Source: Chrysopilus asiliformis (lineage: Eukaryota; Arthropoda; Insecta; Diptera; Rhagionidae). Taken from it: a stretch of 64,000 nucleotides of DNA. The notes below the pieces were generated by a model. It was not told the origin of the DNA and ran no database searches. It saw only the letters and a program-made list of their open reading frames with translations. Both the position numbers and the translations under genes were made by a program. Positions 53,337 through 63,474 of the stretch are shown in pieces (within the stretch, counting starts at the first letter, position 1; every line of letters starts with the position of its first letter). Location of the stretch: contig OZ035961.1 in assembly GCA_964034945.1 (NCBI GenBank), positions 75,642,188 through 75,706,187 on the forward strand. Reading direction: 5' to 3'.

Positions 53337-55053
53337 CAGTGGTTCCCAAACTCTTTTGGCCCACGGACCCCTTTTCATAGTCAAAACTTGCCCACGGACC
53401 CCTTTTCATAGTCAAAACTTGCCCATGGACCCTGGGTGAAAAACTACATAAATGCATAATAGAAAAATTACAAATTTAACTTTAATGTCTTGAATGGTAA
53501 ATGATGATGTAAAAATAAAATATAAATAAAACATTTTGTTGAAGAAGTATTTATTGAATCTCCGCCGAAGACGCGGCCTTTTATATTCGCGGCTCGTTTG
53601 CCAATGTTTCTGTATGTTCGGCCGAGGTCTCGAACGTTCTCGTGTGCAGATCTCAAACATTCTCGAAGCGTTCACGCCAGATCTCCAATAGGGATGCAAC
53701 ATCGTTCATAAAACCTCGATATATCGAAAATCGATGTTTTTTTAAGGCGACATCGATGTCAAAAAACATCGTCCTGAAAACATCGTTTTTCCGATGTTTT
53801 GAAAAAGTTAAATTTAATAAATAATTTAACCACCTGGCGGATGCTCTACTGTGGGTGGAGTGCACCCAGGTAGAATTAACACGGTTTTAATTCTTCTTAT
53901 ACGTTGAACCACCAAAAACCCATTAGTTTTCGAGATATTCGCAAAAAAAAATTTTTTTTTGAAATACCGGCATATCTTTATAACGGAGTTCTAGTAAAAG
54001 ACACAAATGTAGCAAATTTTATTGTTTGCAAGTTTTGTAATACATAAGACTACTGGAAAATGGTTAGTTTCGGAATAAATCGCAAAAAACCGCATAGTTT
54101 TTAAAAAGCCGCCGTTTTGGTTACTTCCGGTTAACGGATTTCCACATCAGGACCACACTTTTCTGTAAAATTTCATGGCTAGCTCTGGTATTTTTTGCGA
54201 AATCTTGTAGAAAGATGAAACCGAAAATTGATACCAAAGAAAATTTAAACAAATCTTTGAGTGGCTATATTAAATCTATCTAAAAACTAGTCCCTCTAGT
54301 CCTAAAATTAGTTTCTCTACTAATTTTATAAAGAGTAATGTTCTAACATCGTGGATAACAACATCGATACCTCGATATATCGGTCTGTTCAACATCGAGG
54401 TTAAAACTCGATATTTTTCAACGATACCTCGATGTTTTGCAAACATCGAGGTATCGTTGGCATCCCTAATCTCGAATGTCCTTGCAACTTCTTACCCGTG
54501 GACCGTTACAATATCAAAAATTTTATTTGCAACAAACCACTGTTAATTATAATAAAAATTGAATGCTGCAATATAACGCTCTCTTGAATTAATTATTTTA
54601 GATGTGAGGATAAAATTTCATGTAAATGTCACATATTGTGTAGGTACTCATTTTGTACCAATTAATTCACAACAGAATGTAATAATACAGTAATGTACAG
54701 TAATTCCAAACATTCGCGGATTTGGTTATTCGCAGAAGTAAACAAATTAAACAAAAATATAAAATAGTAAGCTATAACTTTTAGGGTGCATTATATTAAA
54801 AAATAAAATCCAATATGTCTAACTATAAATATTTTAATTAGGACGTAAAAATCGCTAATAATTTATTCATTGTTATTTATTTTAACTTCCATATTAATAA
54901 AAATGTGTCACCATTTTTTTATTTCATATTAAACCTTGCGCGGACCCCCTGACGTTGTTCAGGGACCCCCAAATCAATTTTATTTTTCCACGGACCCCCT
55001 GAATGATCCCGGGGACCCCTGGGGGTCCGTAGGGACCACTTTGGGAACCACTG
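53337..55053. mobile_element. hAT element, non-autonomous, 1717 bp
   Basis: TIR CAGTGGTTCCCAAA at both ends and a perfect 8-bp duplication ATCTAGAG at 53329-53336 and 55054-55061. Subterminal GGACCCC and GGGGTCC words repeat near both ends. No transposase frame remains. It hosts a second hAT at 53689-54468. Confidence 0.92.
53689..54468. mobile_element. hAT-like element nested in hAT, 780 bp
   Basis: TIRs TAGGGATGCAACATCG and, inverted, TAGGGATGCCAACGATAC. The 8-bp flanks ATCTCCAA (53681-53688) and ATCTCGAA (54469-54476) match at seven positions. CATCGATGTT and CCTCGATATATCG words recur at both ends. There is no coding frame. Confidence 0.85.
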
Positions 55054-55100
55054 ATCTAGAGCATTTCTTTTTGATTTTAGTATATTTTTCTCTGGGTGTA

Positions 55101-56107
55101 CCAGCAAAATTTGCGTGGTGGTATGTACTGACGTAACTGTACAGGTATTAATTTTGAAGCCAAAATTTCAAGTTTCTTTAAGGGGTTATACTACCTAAGC
55201 GCGCTGAACAATGAACATTTTTTGAGAATTTTTTTCTCGATTACTAACAAATGGATTGAATTGAAATTTTGAGGCTTAATTACACATATATTAAGGTATA
55301 ACAGAAATTTTTTTTTTCAATTTTTGATACAAAATGGCGCCGTGGCACTATATTACTATATTACGTTTTTCAATCAATCACTATTACGTTTTTCAATCTT
55401 GTGTTGTCAGAAACTGAGTCAATTTTCATCGGATTTACTTGAAATTTTAACTGTAGCTTCTCAGATAGATTGTCTATGGAAGTAAATTGGTTTGGAGGTT
55501 GGTGAGTGGGGCGGAGGAATTTATTAGTACTATAAGTGACAAGCTAATAAACGTATGCTCCAATTCTAGCCCTATGAAAATAAAACAGAAAAATAACCAA
55601 AAAGAATGATTCTTTTCGAAGTTTTAAGAGGTTTCGATTCGCTCGCGAACGAAAGAAACAACTAAAAATCGGTTTCAATTCATTCGAGAGCGAATCGGAA
55701 AAAATGAAATTTTCTGTGAAAAGAATCATTCGTAAATTTCATTTTATAAAATTCGGTTCGTGAACGTTTCAAATGCAAAAGAATTTTATTTTCGATTCGC
55801 GAATCGAATTTTTCCACACCCGAATAAAAAAATCTGATAAAAAAATCCTATTTTGTCGAACCTTAATTAATTTATTCGCAAATTTTCTTCATTTTCGAAA
55901 ACTCAATTCAATTCCCACAACAAAAATTCAATGTTTGTTACAATCCCAAAAATCTGATTTTTGACAGAAACTCAGCGTTCAATGAATTTTTTGTCAACCA
56001 GTTTTCATTTAATCGAGACTCAAATGACCAAAATCAAAAATTTCAAAAAATATATTTGTTTTTCAATTTTTTTTTTCAATATTCAACGATTGTTTTGAAG
56101 TTTGACT
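55101..56107. other. spacer before the UBC9-like gene
   Basis: AT-rich; GATTCGCGAATCGAA/TCGATTCGCTC words near 55625-55815 form weak palindromes. No gene is supported. Confidence 0.45.
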
Positions 56108-56578
56108 ATGTCTGAAAGTGCGGTCGCACGTTTATTAGAAGAGAGAAAATTGTGGCGTAAAAACCCCATTTTCGGGTTCACAGCTAAACCGGCAAAATGC
56201 CTTGATGGTACTTTGGACATCATGATTTGGGAATGTCTTATCCCTGGAAGGAAGGACTCACCCTGGGCAGGTGGTTCATATAAAATGAAAATGATTTTCA
56301 ATAGCTCTTACCCAGCCAGGCCTCCAGAATGTATTTTTCATCCACCATTGTTTCATCCAAATATTAACTCTTCTGGAAAATTGTGCTCTTCATTAGTTGG
56401 TTGGCAATGGCGTCCAGAAACTAGAATGCGACAAATTTTATTTGGAATCCAAGATTTTCTAAATGAACCAAATTCCAAAAGTCCCGAAAATTCAGAAGCA
56501 GCCCAGTTATACGAGGTAAATCGTTTCGAGTACGAGAAGCGTATTCGGGAACAAGCACAACGAATGTCAATCCTGTAA
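56108..56578 (+). CDS. UBC9-like SUMO-conjugating E2 enzyme, intronless, diverged
   Basis: I start at the ATG at 56108 (MSESAVARLLEERKLWRKNP); the open frame begins two codons earlier at a non-ATG. The 156-residue product covers the whole E2 fold of UBC9, which takes SUMO from the E1 and passes it to lysines of target proteins. Retained: the N-terminal helix, FGFTAKP, PWAGGSYKM, the FHPN motif with the catalytic-face asparagine, and the active-site cysteine in GKLCSSL. WRPE and LNEPN follow. Differences: Tyr87 of UBC9 (numbering from the well-known human protein) is Asn, Asp127 is Ser, and the EEDKDW loop is shortened to VGWQW. No introns and an A-rich stretch at about 56630-56658 suggest a retrocopy. 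The frame is fully open, so it may be functional with altered target selection, or a young pseudogene. Confidence 0.85.
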   Translation: MSESAVARLLEERKLWRKNPIFGFTAKPAKCLDGTLDIMIWECLIPGRKDSPWAGGSYKMKMIFNSSYPARPPECIFHPPLFHPNINSSGKLCSSLVGWQWRPETRMRQILFGIQDFLNEPNSKSPENSEAAQLYEVNRFEYEKRIREQAQRMSIL

Positions 56579-56880
56579 AATATTATCGAGATATATTTTT
56601 GTGATTAATGTAGTGTTTTCTAAAAACGAGATAAAAACATAAAAAATCAAAAAAAAATCGCGTTTTTCTCTGATACAAAACACCTAAAAATTTATATTTT
56701 CCTTTTAAGTACATTTTTTATTTTTTAATAAAAGGGAACAGTTCTTAAAATCTTTGGATTAATTTCAACAAAAATTGGCAGCACTAGCGGTGAATAGCCA
56801 GTTACTCAACAACTTAATGGTCATCTCTCATGAGGGGTATTCAATTCCGTTTGTAGGCCATAGTAGCTCTTAAGACCTAA
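56579..56880. other. 3' region of the UBC9-like copy and spacer
   Basis: An A-rich stretch lies near 56630-56658 and an AATAAAA signal near 56728. Nothing else is recognised. Confidence 0.4.
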
Positions 56881-57663
56881 AGCCTAGTACGCAGTTCGAG
56901 TAAAATGAAATTTTCCATACAAATTTAACACCAAGCTGAAAATTTTGCTCAGAAATTTTACCAAGCGGTACGCAGTTCGCTGGTAAAATGATGTGAAAAA
57001 CTCATGTTGCAATGTTGCCTACACTAGATGGCGTTGTATTAGTCTCCACTTAATTTTACCAGCATTTTAACTGTTCGGTACATTAAATTCGAGGTAAAAA
57101 TTTGACAGATGAAAATAATAGAGGTTCTGTTTCCAGTTTTCTTAACGAGTGTGGTTTTTTAATTTAAAAAAATGGAAGAATATTTGGATTTTGAAGAAAT
57201 TGAGGAATTGGACGTTGCTTATGATTTCGAGCCTTCGGCGCAAACCAGATTTGAAACCGAAAAGCCAATACCGGCCAGCCGTCCCAAAGCAAAAAGAAAA
57301 CAAATTAAGGAACAGAAAAAACAATTTTCAATGGTCGACAAAAAACCCCCTTTGTTTTTCGTTCCTTTAAATAGGGATTAACCCAAATCGACGGCGGTCT
57401 TCTGCTGTCCAGTTCAAGCATTTGGACTACGAGTGATGATGCAGAAACAATTATGTCGTCTAGCAGATTGTCATCCATATTATTAACTTTTAAAATTCAG
57501 AATACACAAAAATCAGAAACTTCTTGCTCGGCTGTCAATGTTTTTTCTCCACAAATCTTAGCTGTCAATTTGATTTCTCCACAAACAGTTTTTACTTCGG
57601 TTTTAATGTGCCAATTTGGAGACCGCGTTAAAATTTCATTTTACTCGAACTGCGTACTAGGCT
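56881..57663. mobile_element. PIF/Harbinger-type element, 783 bp, 34-bp perfect TIRs
   Basis: TIR AGCCTAGTACGCAGTTCGAG continues identically for 34 bp at both ends, with TAA at 56878-56880 and 57664-57666. It carries a short acidic frame, 57172-57381, and no DDE domain. Identical TIRs suggest recent activity. Confidence 0.9.
57172..57381 (+). pseudogene. short acidic/basic frame in the Harbinger element
   Basis: ATG-initiated 69-codon frame: MEEYLDFEEIEELDVAYDF, then a lysine-rich KAKRKQIKEQKKQF stretch. Acidic N-termini like this occur on Harbinger transposases, so it may be the remaining first exon. No catalytic motif is present. Confidence 0.35.
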
Positions 57664-57718
57664 TAAAGACCTTTCATGGGATTAACATTTTTCCTCTATT
57701 TCGCCCAAAGTTTTCCTA

Positions 57719-58132
57719 GTGTTAAGGACACTCTACCTTATTAAATATTTCCTGCAATGGCACACTAGAATGAAATTGGCTAAAGCCTTAATTTTTCAAC
57801 ACATTTCTTACTGCTGCGAGATTTTTTCGGTATGTAGTGCGAAATGCAATTACAGACTAAAAGTTTGCCTTAACTCTGCTTTAGCTATTCTCTTTATCGC
57901 GGGGATCACAAATTGCACTTACTACTCAACTGATATCTCCATTTTCTTCGAGTATAGACCGGTTCTACAACTTTTCAGAATAAAGCTCAACCAAGCCTCA
58001 GGCTACTTGTATCATACTTGTAGGATCACTCAAGGAACTTCCACTTTGCTTCTTCCACGTTTTACGATTAATTTCATTAAAGACTCTTTTGATCTATACA
58101 TTTTTGGAATAAACTTCGGAAAAATCTTGTAA
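57719..58132 (+). pseudogene. non-LTR retrotransposon RT C-terminal fragment
   Basis: The frame contains RMKLAKALIFQHISYCCEI, RLKVCLNSALA and TSTLLLPRFTINFIKDSF, in the order typical of the post-RT thumb region of Jockey/R1-type LINEs (L-x-K-A-L-I...P-H-I-x-Y...L-Q...N-x-x-x-R...L-x-x-P...S-F). The catalytic core is absent. Confidence 0.55.
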
Positions 58133-58169
58133 CTCGCTTGCCTCCTTCCGTAACCCTGCAATGCAAAAT

Positions 58170-58342
58170 CAGGAGTGGTATTCCGTAACTTGTTTCAAGC
58201 GTTTATTTCGACTTAGAAACGTAGTATTCGCGATCTCTGTTTCGCCCTGTCATTTATCTTGATCGGAACAAAGACAGCGAATATTACTTTTTCTTCTAAC
58301 TCGAAACAAACGCTTGAAACAAGTTACTGAATACCACTCCTG
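58170..58342. mobile_element. 173-bp MITE with 32-bp TIRs
   Basis: CAGGAGTGGTATTCCGTAAC and its inverse (one mismatch, C/A) extend through TTGTTTCAAGCG at both ends. The target duplication is not clear. Confidence 0.8.
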
Positions 58343-58525
58343 TTTTCGACTAGCCCCACCCAACCTTTAAACCAATGGGAGTAAATGAAACGGAGAAGAC
58401 CAAAAATCAAGTTAACTTAAAATATATATTTGAAATAAAATTTATTTGAATCAGTTAATTAATAATAAAGAACAAGTTTTTGTGATTCCGAATTATTTTA
58501 TTAAATATGGACAATTGGTATACAC

Positions 58526-58736
58526 CAGTGGTCCGCAACCTTTATTTGCATACGGCACACCAATTTTTTTTTCTGGAAATCCCGGGCACACCACAAAAGA
58601 AAATATAGAAAAATTTGTGTATAAAATATTTATAATGAAAAAATTTAAAAAAAAAATCCTGAAAGAATTATTAAATAGCTTTTTGAAATTTTTACCGCGG
58701 TACACCTAATATCATTTCCCGGTTACGGAGCACTGG
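58526..58736. mobile_element. hAT MITE, first of a tandem pair
   Basis: TIRs CAGTGGTCCGCAACC and, inverted, CAGTGCTCCGTAACC. GTATACAC lies at 58518-58525 and again at 58737-58744. Length 211 bp. Confidence 0.88.
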
Positions 58737-58744
58737 TATACACC

Positions 58745-59117
58745 ACTGTTTCCCAACAACGTATTGTAAACAATATAATATCTTCAATTTCTATTAATAT
58801 TTTTGTTTTAAGCGCAGAAAATTTTCTTAGGCCATTGATTCAACCGTTTTGACCACATATTCAATGTGTTGGTCTGATGATGTTCGACATTGAATTCTTG
58901 GAATCGAGACTTGATGCCTCCTATCAAAATTGTTTCTAATTCTCCATTGCTTCAATAAAAATTTAATTTCATTGTATTAAAGGAATAACAAAATCTTTTT
59001 TTTGGGCTTTACCTCCTTAAAAAGCATTTAACATTTTTTTTTTTCGGGGAACAACTTATGTGTTTAAAAGTTACCGCTTCGGATCAGAAAAATTCATTCC
59101 TTTTTTGGGAAACACTG
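58745..59117. mobile_element. hAT-type element, second of a tandem pair
   Basis: TIRs CACTGTTTCCCAA (left) and, inverted, CAGTGTTTCCCAA (right). GTATACAC lies on both sides (58737-58744 and 59118-59125), and the left copy is shared with the preceding element. Length 373 bp. Confidence 0.82.
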
Positions 59118-59417
59118 GTATACACAATTGCATACTATCTTTCTTTAGCTCATATTTGCAAGTTATAGTTAATTATGTATTAATACAGAAAGTGTTTAAA
59201 AATTGTGTTCAAGTGATTGAAATATGTAGTGCTAGTTTTTTTAAGTGATTTTGTAATTATTGAAAATATTCAGAATGGTTTCCAAAAATAAAAACAGATA
59301 AAATGAAAAAAACGTTACTGAAAATGAGAGTATCTTTTCAATTTTACTGCAGCCGCGAAAAAGTGCGTTCACGATTTGGAGCAAAACTTTAACAAATAAT
59401 ACTATTTTACGACGATA

Positions 59418-60710
59418 ACACATGGATCAATAAGTCCCGAGACTAACAATGAAAACAACATTTTTTTTGCCAAATTTTTTTTTATTCATCAATATAATCA
59501 CCTTTTAGGGTGATACAATCGTTCCAACGCTTTTCCAATTTTTCAATACCATGTTTATAAAAAAAATTATCTTTCGCTTCAAAATAAGCTTCAGTTTCAG
59601 CGATGACCTCCTCATTTGAGCCAAATCTTTTTCCCTGGAGCATTTTTTTAAGATCAGCAAAGAGCCAGTAGTCACTGGGGGCTAAATCTGGCGAGTATGG
59701 GGGGTGGGGAAGCAGATGAAAGCCCAATTCGTTCAATTTTGCCATTGTTTTCATCGACTTGTGGCAGGGTGCATTGTCTTGGTGAAAAAGGATTTTTTTT
59801 CTCTGCATGTGCGGTCGTTTTTTTGCGATTTCCTCCTTCAAACGCACCAGCAAGTCAATATAATAATCACTGTTGATCGATTTACCTTTTTCGAGGTAGT
59901 CAATGAAAATCACGCCATGCGTATCCCAAAAAACTGACGCCATGACTTTGCCAGCTGACTGCTGCGTTTTCGGACGCTTCGGACGGCTTTCGCCAGCTGT
60001 GCGACACTCAGATGACTGCCGCTTCGACTCTGGAGTGTAGTGATGTATCCATGTTTGGTCCATGGACACGTAACGACGCAAGAAATCTTTTTTATTGCGA
60101 GTAAATAGCGATAAACAGCTTTCTGAATCATCGACTCGTTGCTGTTTTTGTTCCATCGAAAGCAATCGCGGCACCCACTTGGAAAAAACCTTTTTCATGC
60201 TCAATTTTTCATGAAGGATAGTAAATGCACTTCCATATGATATCTGTGTTATCTCAGCAATCTCACGGAGCTTCACTTTACGATCTTTCATTATAATTTT
60301 TGTCACTTCACTCACATTTTCCGGTGTAACGGCTTCCACAGGTCTACCCGAGCGTTCCGCGTCATTTGTGTCGGTACGACCACGTTTAAACTCGGCAAAC
60401 CACCGACAAATCGTTGCTTTTGATGGACAAGAGTCCGGGTAACATTTTTCAATCCATTGTTTCGCTTGCACGGTGTTTTTACCCATTAAAAAACAATGTT
60501 TTATCAGAACACGAAACTCGGTTTTTTCCATTTTTTAAACAAACTACAAAACGACTTTACTCCAACCTCGATAACTCAGCTGTTTCTGGTCCGATCGACT
60601 TAAAATTTTGACACGTTTCAAGCAAAGGTTAGTACTCTAGAAAGACGTGGTTACTGGTTTACTACGAGCGTCATCTCTGGGTTAGTCTCGGGACTTATTG
60701 ATCCATGTGT
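59418..60710 (-). mobile_element. apparently complete mariner (irritans-like), 1293 bp
   Basis: TIRs of 30 bp, starting ACACATGGATCAATAAGTCC, are identical at both ends, and TA flanks both sides (59416-59417 and 60711-60712). One uninterrupted transposase fills it. Identity of the TIRs and the open frame suggest recent insertion. Confidence 0.95.
59482..60531 (-). CDS. mariner transposase, DD34D, 349 residues
   Basis: It begins MEKTEFRVLIKHCFLMGKNT with two N-terminal HTH regions (AKQWIEKCYP through RSGRPVE, and LREIAEITQISYGSAFTI). The catalytic domain has D in VSMDQTWIHHY, D in LFHQDNAPCH and D in LAPSDYWLF, with 34 residues between the last two. Length and motifs match Himar1-type (irritans) transposases. 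Deviations from that group: the WVP linker reads WVPRLLS, and the residue after the first catalytic Asp is Gln where Glu is common. It cuts and pastes DNA at TA sites. All three catalytic residues are present, so activity is possible. Confidence 0.95.
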   Translation of the reverse strand: MEKTEFRVLIKHCFLMGKNTVQAKQWIEKCYPDSCPSKATICRWFAEFKRGRTDTNDAERSGRPVEAVTPENVSEVTKIIMKDRKVKLREIAEITQISYGSAFTILHEKLSMKKVFSKWVPRLLSMEQKQQRVDDSESCLSLFTRNKKDFLRRYVSMDQTWIHHYTPESKRQSSECRTAGESRPKRPKTQQSAGKVMASVFWDTHGVIFIDYLEKGKSINSDYYIDLLVRLKEEIAKKRPHMQRKKILFHQDNAPCHKSMKTMAKLNELGFHLLPHPPYSPDLAPSDYWLFADLKKMLQGKRFGSNEEVIAETEAYFEAKDNFFYKHGIEKLEKRWNDCITLKGDYIDE

Positions 60711-60712
60711 TA

Positions 60713-61414
60713 CAAGCTATTTTAATGGCTAATGTGAATACCCCTATTATTGTCGAAATTTTAAAATCGAGTAGAAAAAATTTCGATGTGTCTGAATTTG
60801 ATTTTGAAATTTGAAAATTTAAATCTGTATTTCAATCTCTATATATGTAAAAGCCATACCCTTTGTTTGTATTTTGTTGAATAAATAAATAAACAAATAA
60901 ATATTCAACTTTGGGTTGGATTTGGATCGAATCTCATAAAATTTCTGATATCTTTACTAAAATTTTAGGCGGGTTAGATAGGAAAGCTTCCCAGAAAATT
61001 GATGAACCATTACCATTTTTTTGTTTTCCTATACATTGTTTTGCTTAAACAGAAAAGTGTAGCTGAAAAAAAAATATTTTATAGGAAATTATGTACTTGC
61101 TGGTATTATAATTGCAAAATGATTTTCCATGCAAAAAAAACCCAGTGACAACCAAGTAACTTCCCAATGGAAAACTAACTTTCAAGAAAATTACTGTCAA
61201 CCAGTATGATTTCCCGCAACAAATCACAAAAAACTGCATCCCTCAAATTCCTAACTATATTTCTTCATAATGCAATGAGAAATTATTGCAACATGAAATT
61301 TTTATTAAATGAACATAATTTCTTACAAGCCTCAATAACTAATTGCAATACAATCAACTGCAGTCATCAAATTACATATTAGTTACCTTTTTATAAAAGC
61401 TTCGTTATTCTTCG
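60713..61414. other. spacer, no supported gene
   Basis: AT-rich, with no structure beyond short A/T runs. Confidence 0.5.
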
Positions 61415-61428
61415 AGTTCCATAGCTCC

Positions 61429-61695
61429 TATAAAAAAAGTAAATCAGCCGAAGAAGTCAAGAAACTTGAAAACTCAGTTTTCAGCCAAGTTGGAGCAAGA
61501 GATTTGTTGGTGAATCGCTCGAGGGCCAGACCAATCAACATACCTGAACGCTTACTTTCGGAGAGATTTCCGCCGGTTTGCGTGTTTTGCCGGAAAACAT
61601 CCACCCTTCTCGCAATCACAACAAAACTACAGCTTACCGCTAAACCGATAAAAATACTAACATCGACACATATAGGCACTTCAAGTTATCTTTAA
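61429..61695 (+). CDS. unrecognised open frame (uncertain)
   Basis: A continuous frame of 88 codons reads KSKSAEEVKKLENSVFSQVG, ARDLLVNRSRARPINIPERL and LSERFPPVCVFCRKTSTLL, with a C-X2-C pair. It lacks an obvious ATG (an ATTTG precedes LVNRS), so it would need an upstream exon. Less AT-rich than its surroundings, which is why I list it. No family is recognised. Confidence 0.25.
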   Translation, partial: YKKSKSAEEVKKLENSVFSQVGARDLLVNRSRARPINIPERLLSERFPPVCVFCRKTSTLLAITTKLQLTAKPIKILTSTHIGTSSYL

Positions 61696-61704
61696 GCTTT
61701 TCTT

Positions 61705-61839
61705 ATGATAATCCTCTATGCTATGCTCTGCTTTGGAGCGACAAGTAATTCTTCAGATGGAGCAGTCGAGCCAAGCCCGCGATATCGTTCAGACTGTTTG
61801 TTCAGTTTCATAATTGCAGTGATCGTGATTGGGATTTAA
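61705..61839 (+). CDS. possible 44-residue membrane/secreted peptide (uncertain)
   Basis: ATG frame MIILYAMLCFGATSNSSDGA, then VEPSPRYRSDCLFSFIIAVI, VIGI and stop. It has a leader-like N-terminus and a hydrophobic C-terminus as in GPI- or tail-anchored peptides. It follows the preceding frame by nine bases. It may be real or chance. Confidence 0.25.
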   Translation: MIILYAMLCFGATSNSSDGAVEPSPRYRSDCLFSFIIAVIVIGI

Positions 61840-62603
61840 AAACAAAAATTTCAAAAATAAAAATAAAAAAAACTAAATAACCGCTCAAAGATTAATTTAA
61901 GTTGTTAATTTTTTAACACAAATAAATAAACATATTTTTCTAGAAAAAAAAACTGATAAGGTATAAGAAATTGTTCAATCGAAAATTGGAATTTTACTAC
62001 CGGCCGGGGCCCAAAAAAGTTTAAAATACATACATATATAACTATTAAAGCTCTTCGAACACATAAAGTAAATTGGTGAATTATGATTTTATGAAGTGAA
62101 ATTAATAGTTCGAATTATTTGATTAGTGCCAAGACATAAATTTTGATCAGTTTTCTTCATACTCAGTGCAAAATTGATTTAAAATAAATGATAATTAAAT
62201 TGGAACTCACACATGCTCCATAGTCTGACTACTATTTTATTTGGGTCAATCAACCATAATTTTGGATAAACGGCTAATTTCCTTCAAAACGAGCTACCCA
62301 GGAGTCAGCTACGGCACGTTCGATATGATTAACAGCAATGTAGATAAGGTTTGTATGCAAATTCGAAAAAATTTAATCATGATAGATCAATAAAAAACAT
62401 ACATAACAATTATCAAATTATATCTTACAACAATGTAAGATTTTTTGTTATTAAAAATAGTTTTCATTCCATGACCACAACGACTGGCAAGTGACTACTA
62501 ATTTACATTTAATAAACTTTTTTCTATCTACAAATCCAGAATTTTACTTGATTAACATTAATTTTTTTATTGGTGTTGAGATTCAAGAAAAAATAAAAAT
62601 GAA
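61840..62603. other. spacer, no supported gene
   Basis: AT-rich; nothing recognised. Confidence 0.5.
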
Positions 62604-62951
62604 AGGGTATTCATGTAACCAGATAAAATTACCCATTGCCTGTTTGCGTATTTTTACTCGGAGTGTTTCATGAACGCACTCTTCAAATAGTTTGTGTAAA
62701 TCGACTAACGTCTTTTTTCAACAGCCACAAAATTAGATGTTTAAAATTCCGAATCAGTGAAAAACTAAAATTAATTAAATTATGGGAATAAATTTCAGAA
62801 ATCTCCGTATTTGACGTTGGCATAATTTTTCCAGGTTATTTACACGGCAAATCCTCGCGTAAGGTTATGAGGGCCGCGTAAAAGATAAATTGTTAAAAAT
62901 AATAAAAATTTACGAAGTTTACTCGGTTTCTGCGATTTCACGAGTCCCCCT
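62604..62951. mobile_element. AGGGTATTCATGTAA-type TIR element, copy 2
   Basis: It starts AGGGTATTCATGTAACCAG and shares AGATAAAATTACC, TTTGCGTATTTT and GAACGCACTCT with 48640 onward. It ends, inverted, AGGGGGACTCGTGAAATC, giving about 16 bp of imperfect TIR. 348 bp, non-coding. Confidence 0.6.
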
Positions 62952-63385
62952 ATTATAACGTAGTTAGTTCCTACTTCAAAATTCTTTAAGCATAAATTAT
63001 TACCTTTCCAGGTTGCAGAAGGCTACCAAAAAGTCATTTTAGAACGTGATTTGCAATACAAATCAAGCTCTATAAATATTTTAAGTCGCCAGTTCTTTGT
63101 ACTTTTAAAGGTTTTAAGCACTCAACTTATTTACATGTGCTTTGTTTTAAGTATGATTTGCATCTTAACGTATTTACCACCGGACACATTAAAAATCGAA
63201 TATTTGATCGGAGCGTTGGAAAATTTTTTTTTTGAATGTTTTCAATTCGCCAGAAAACTTACACAAGTAATAAAGGGTGGTTAAATTTTAAGGGCCGATG
63301 TTGAATGTGAACCACACCTAAACGTCAAGTTTTTTTCTGCATTTCATTTGACATTTCTCAATTTCAGACTAACTCAATTTGAACC

Positions 63386-63451
63386 ATGGAAAGATACACA
63401 ATCGAGCAACGCGTTAAAGTTATTCAGGCTTATTATGAAAATGGGCGTTGA
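63386..63451 (+). pseudogene. mariner transposase N-terminus, plus-strand head
   Basis: The ATG at 63386 opens MERYTIEQRVKVIQAYYENG, then R and stop at the inversion junction. It matches the N-terminal HTH start of DD41D-type copies (compare YTLEQRLQIIQ at 42945). Confidence 0.85.
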
Positions 63452-63474
63452 AATCAAAATGCATATCGTGCCGA

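Larger units (their letters stand above)
52504..55098. mobile_element. TA-inserted CACTGAGAGAAA element with tRNA-like segment; host of nested hATs
   Basis: TA at 52502-52503 precedes CACTGAGAGAAATGAAC, and TA at 55099-55100 follows the inverse of CACCCAGAGAAAAATATA. Inside, TTTAAATTTAAAAT, TTTTAAATTC and AATCTAG words recur in both halves (52530-52800 and 53140-53280). The 1717-bp hAT element (53337-55053) plus its 8-bp duplication interrupts it, leaving about 870 bp of original element. Confidence 0.65.

Noticed and set aside
56108..56578. Calling the E2 gene the canonical UBC9 (lesswright)
   Set aside because: Intronless, with altered catalytic-face residues and a shortened loop; more likely a diverged retrocopy.
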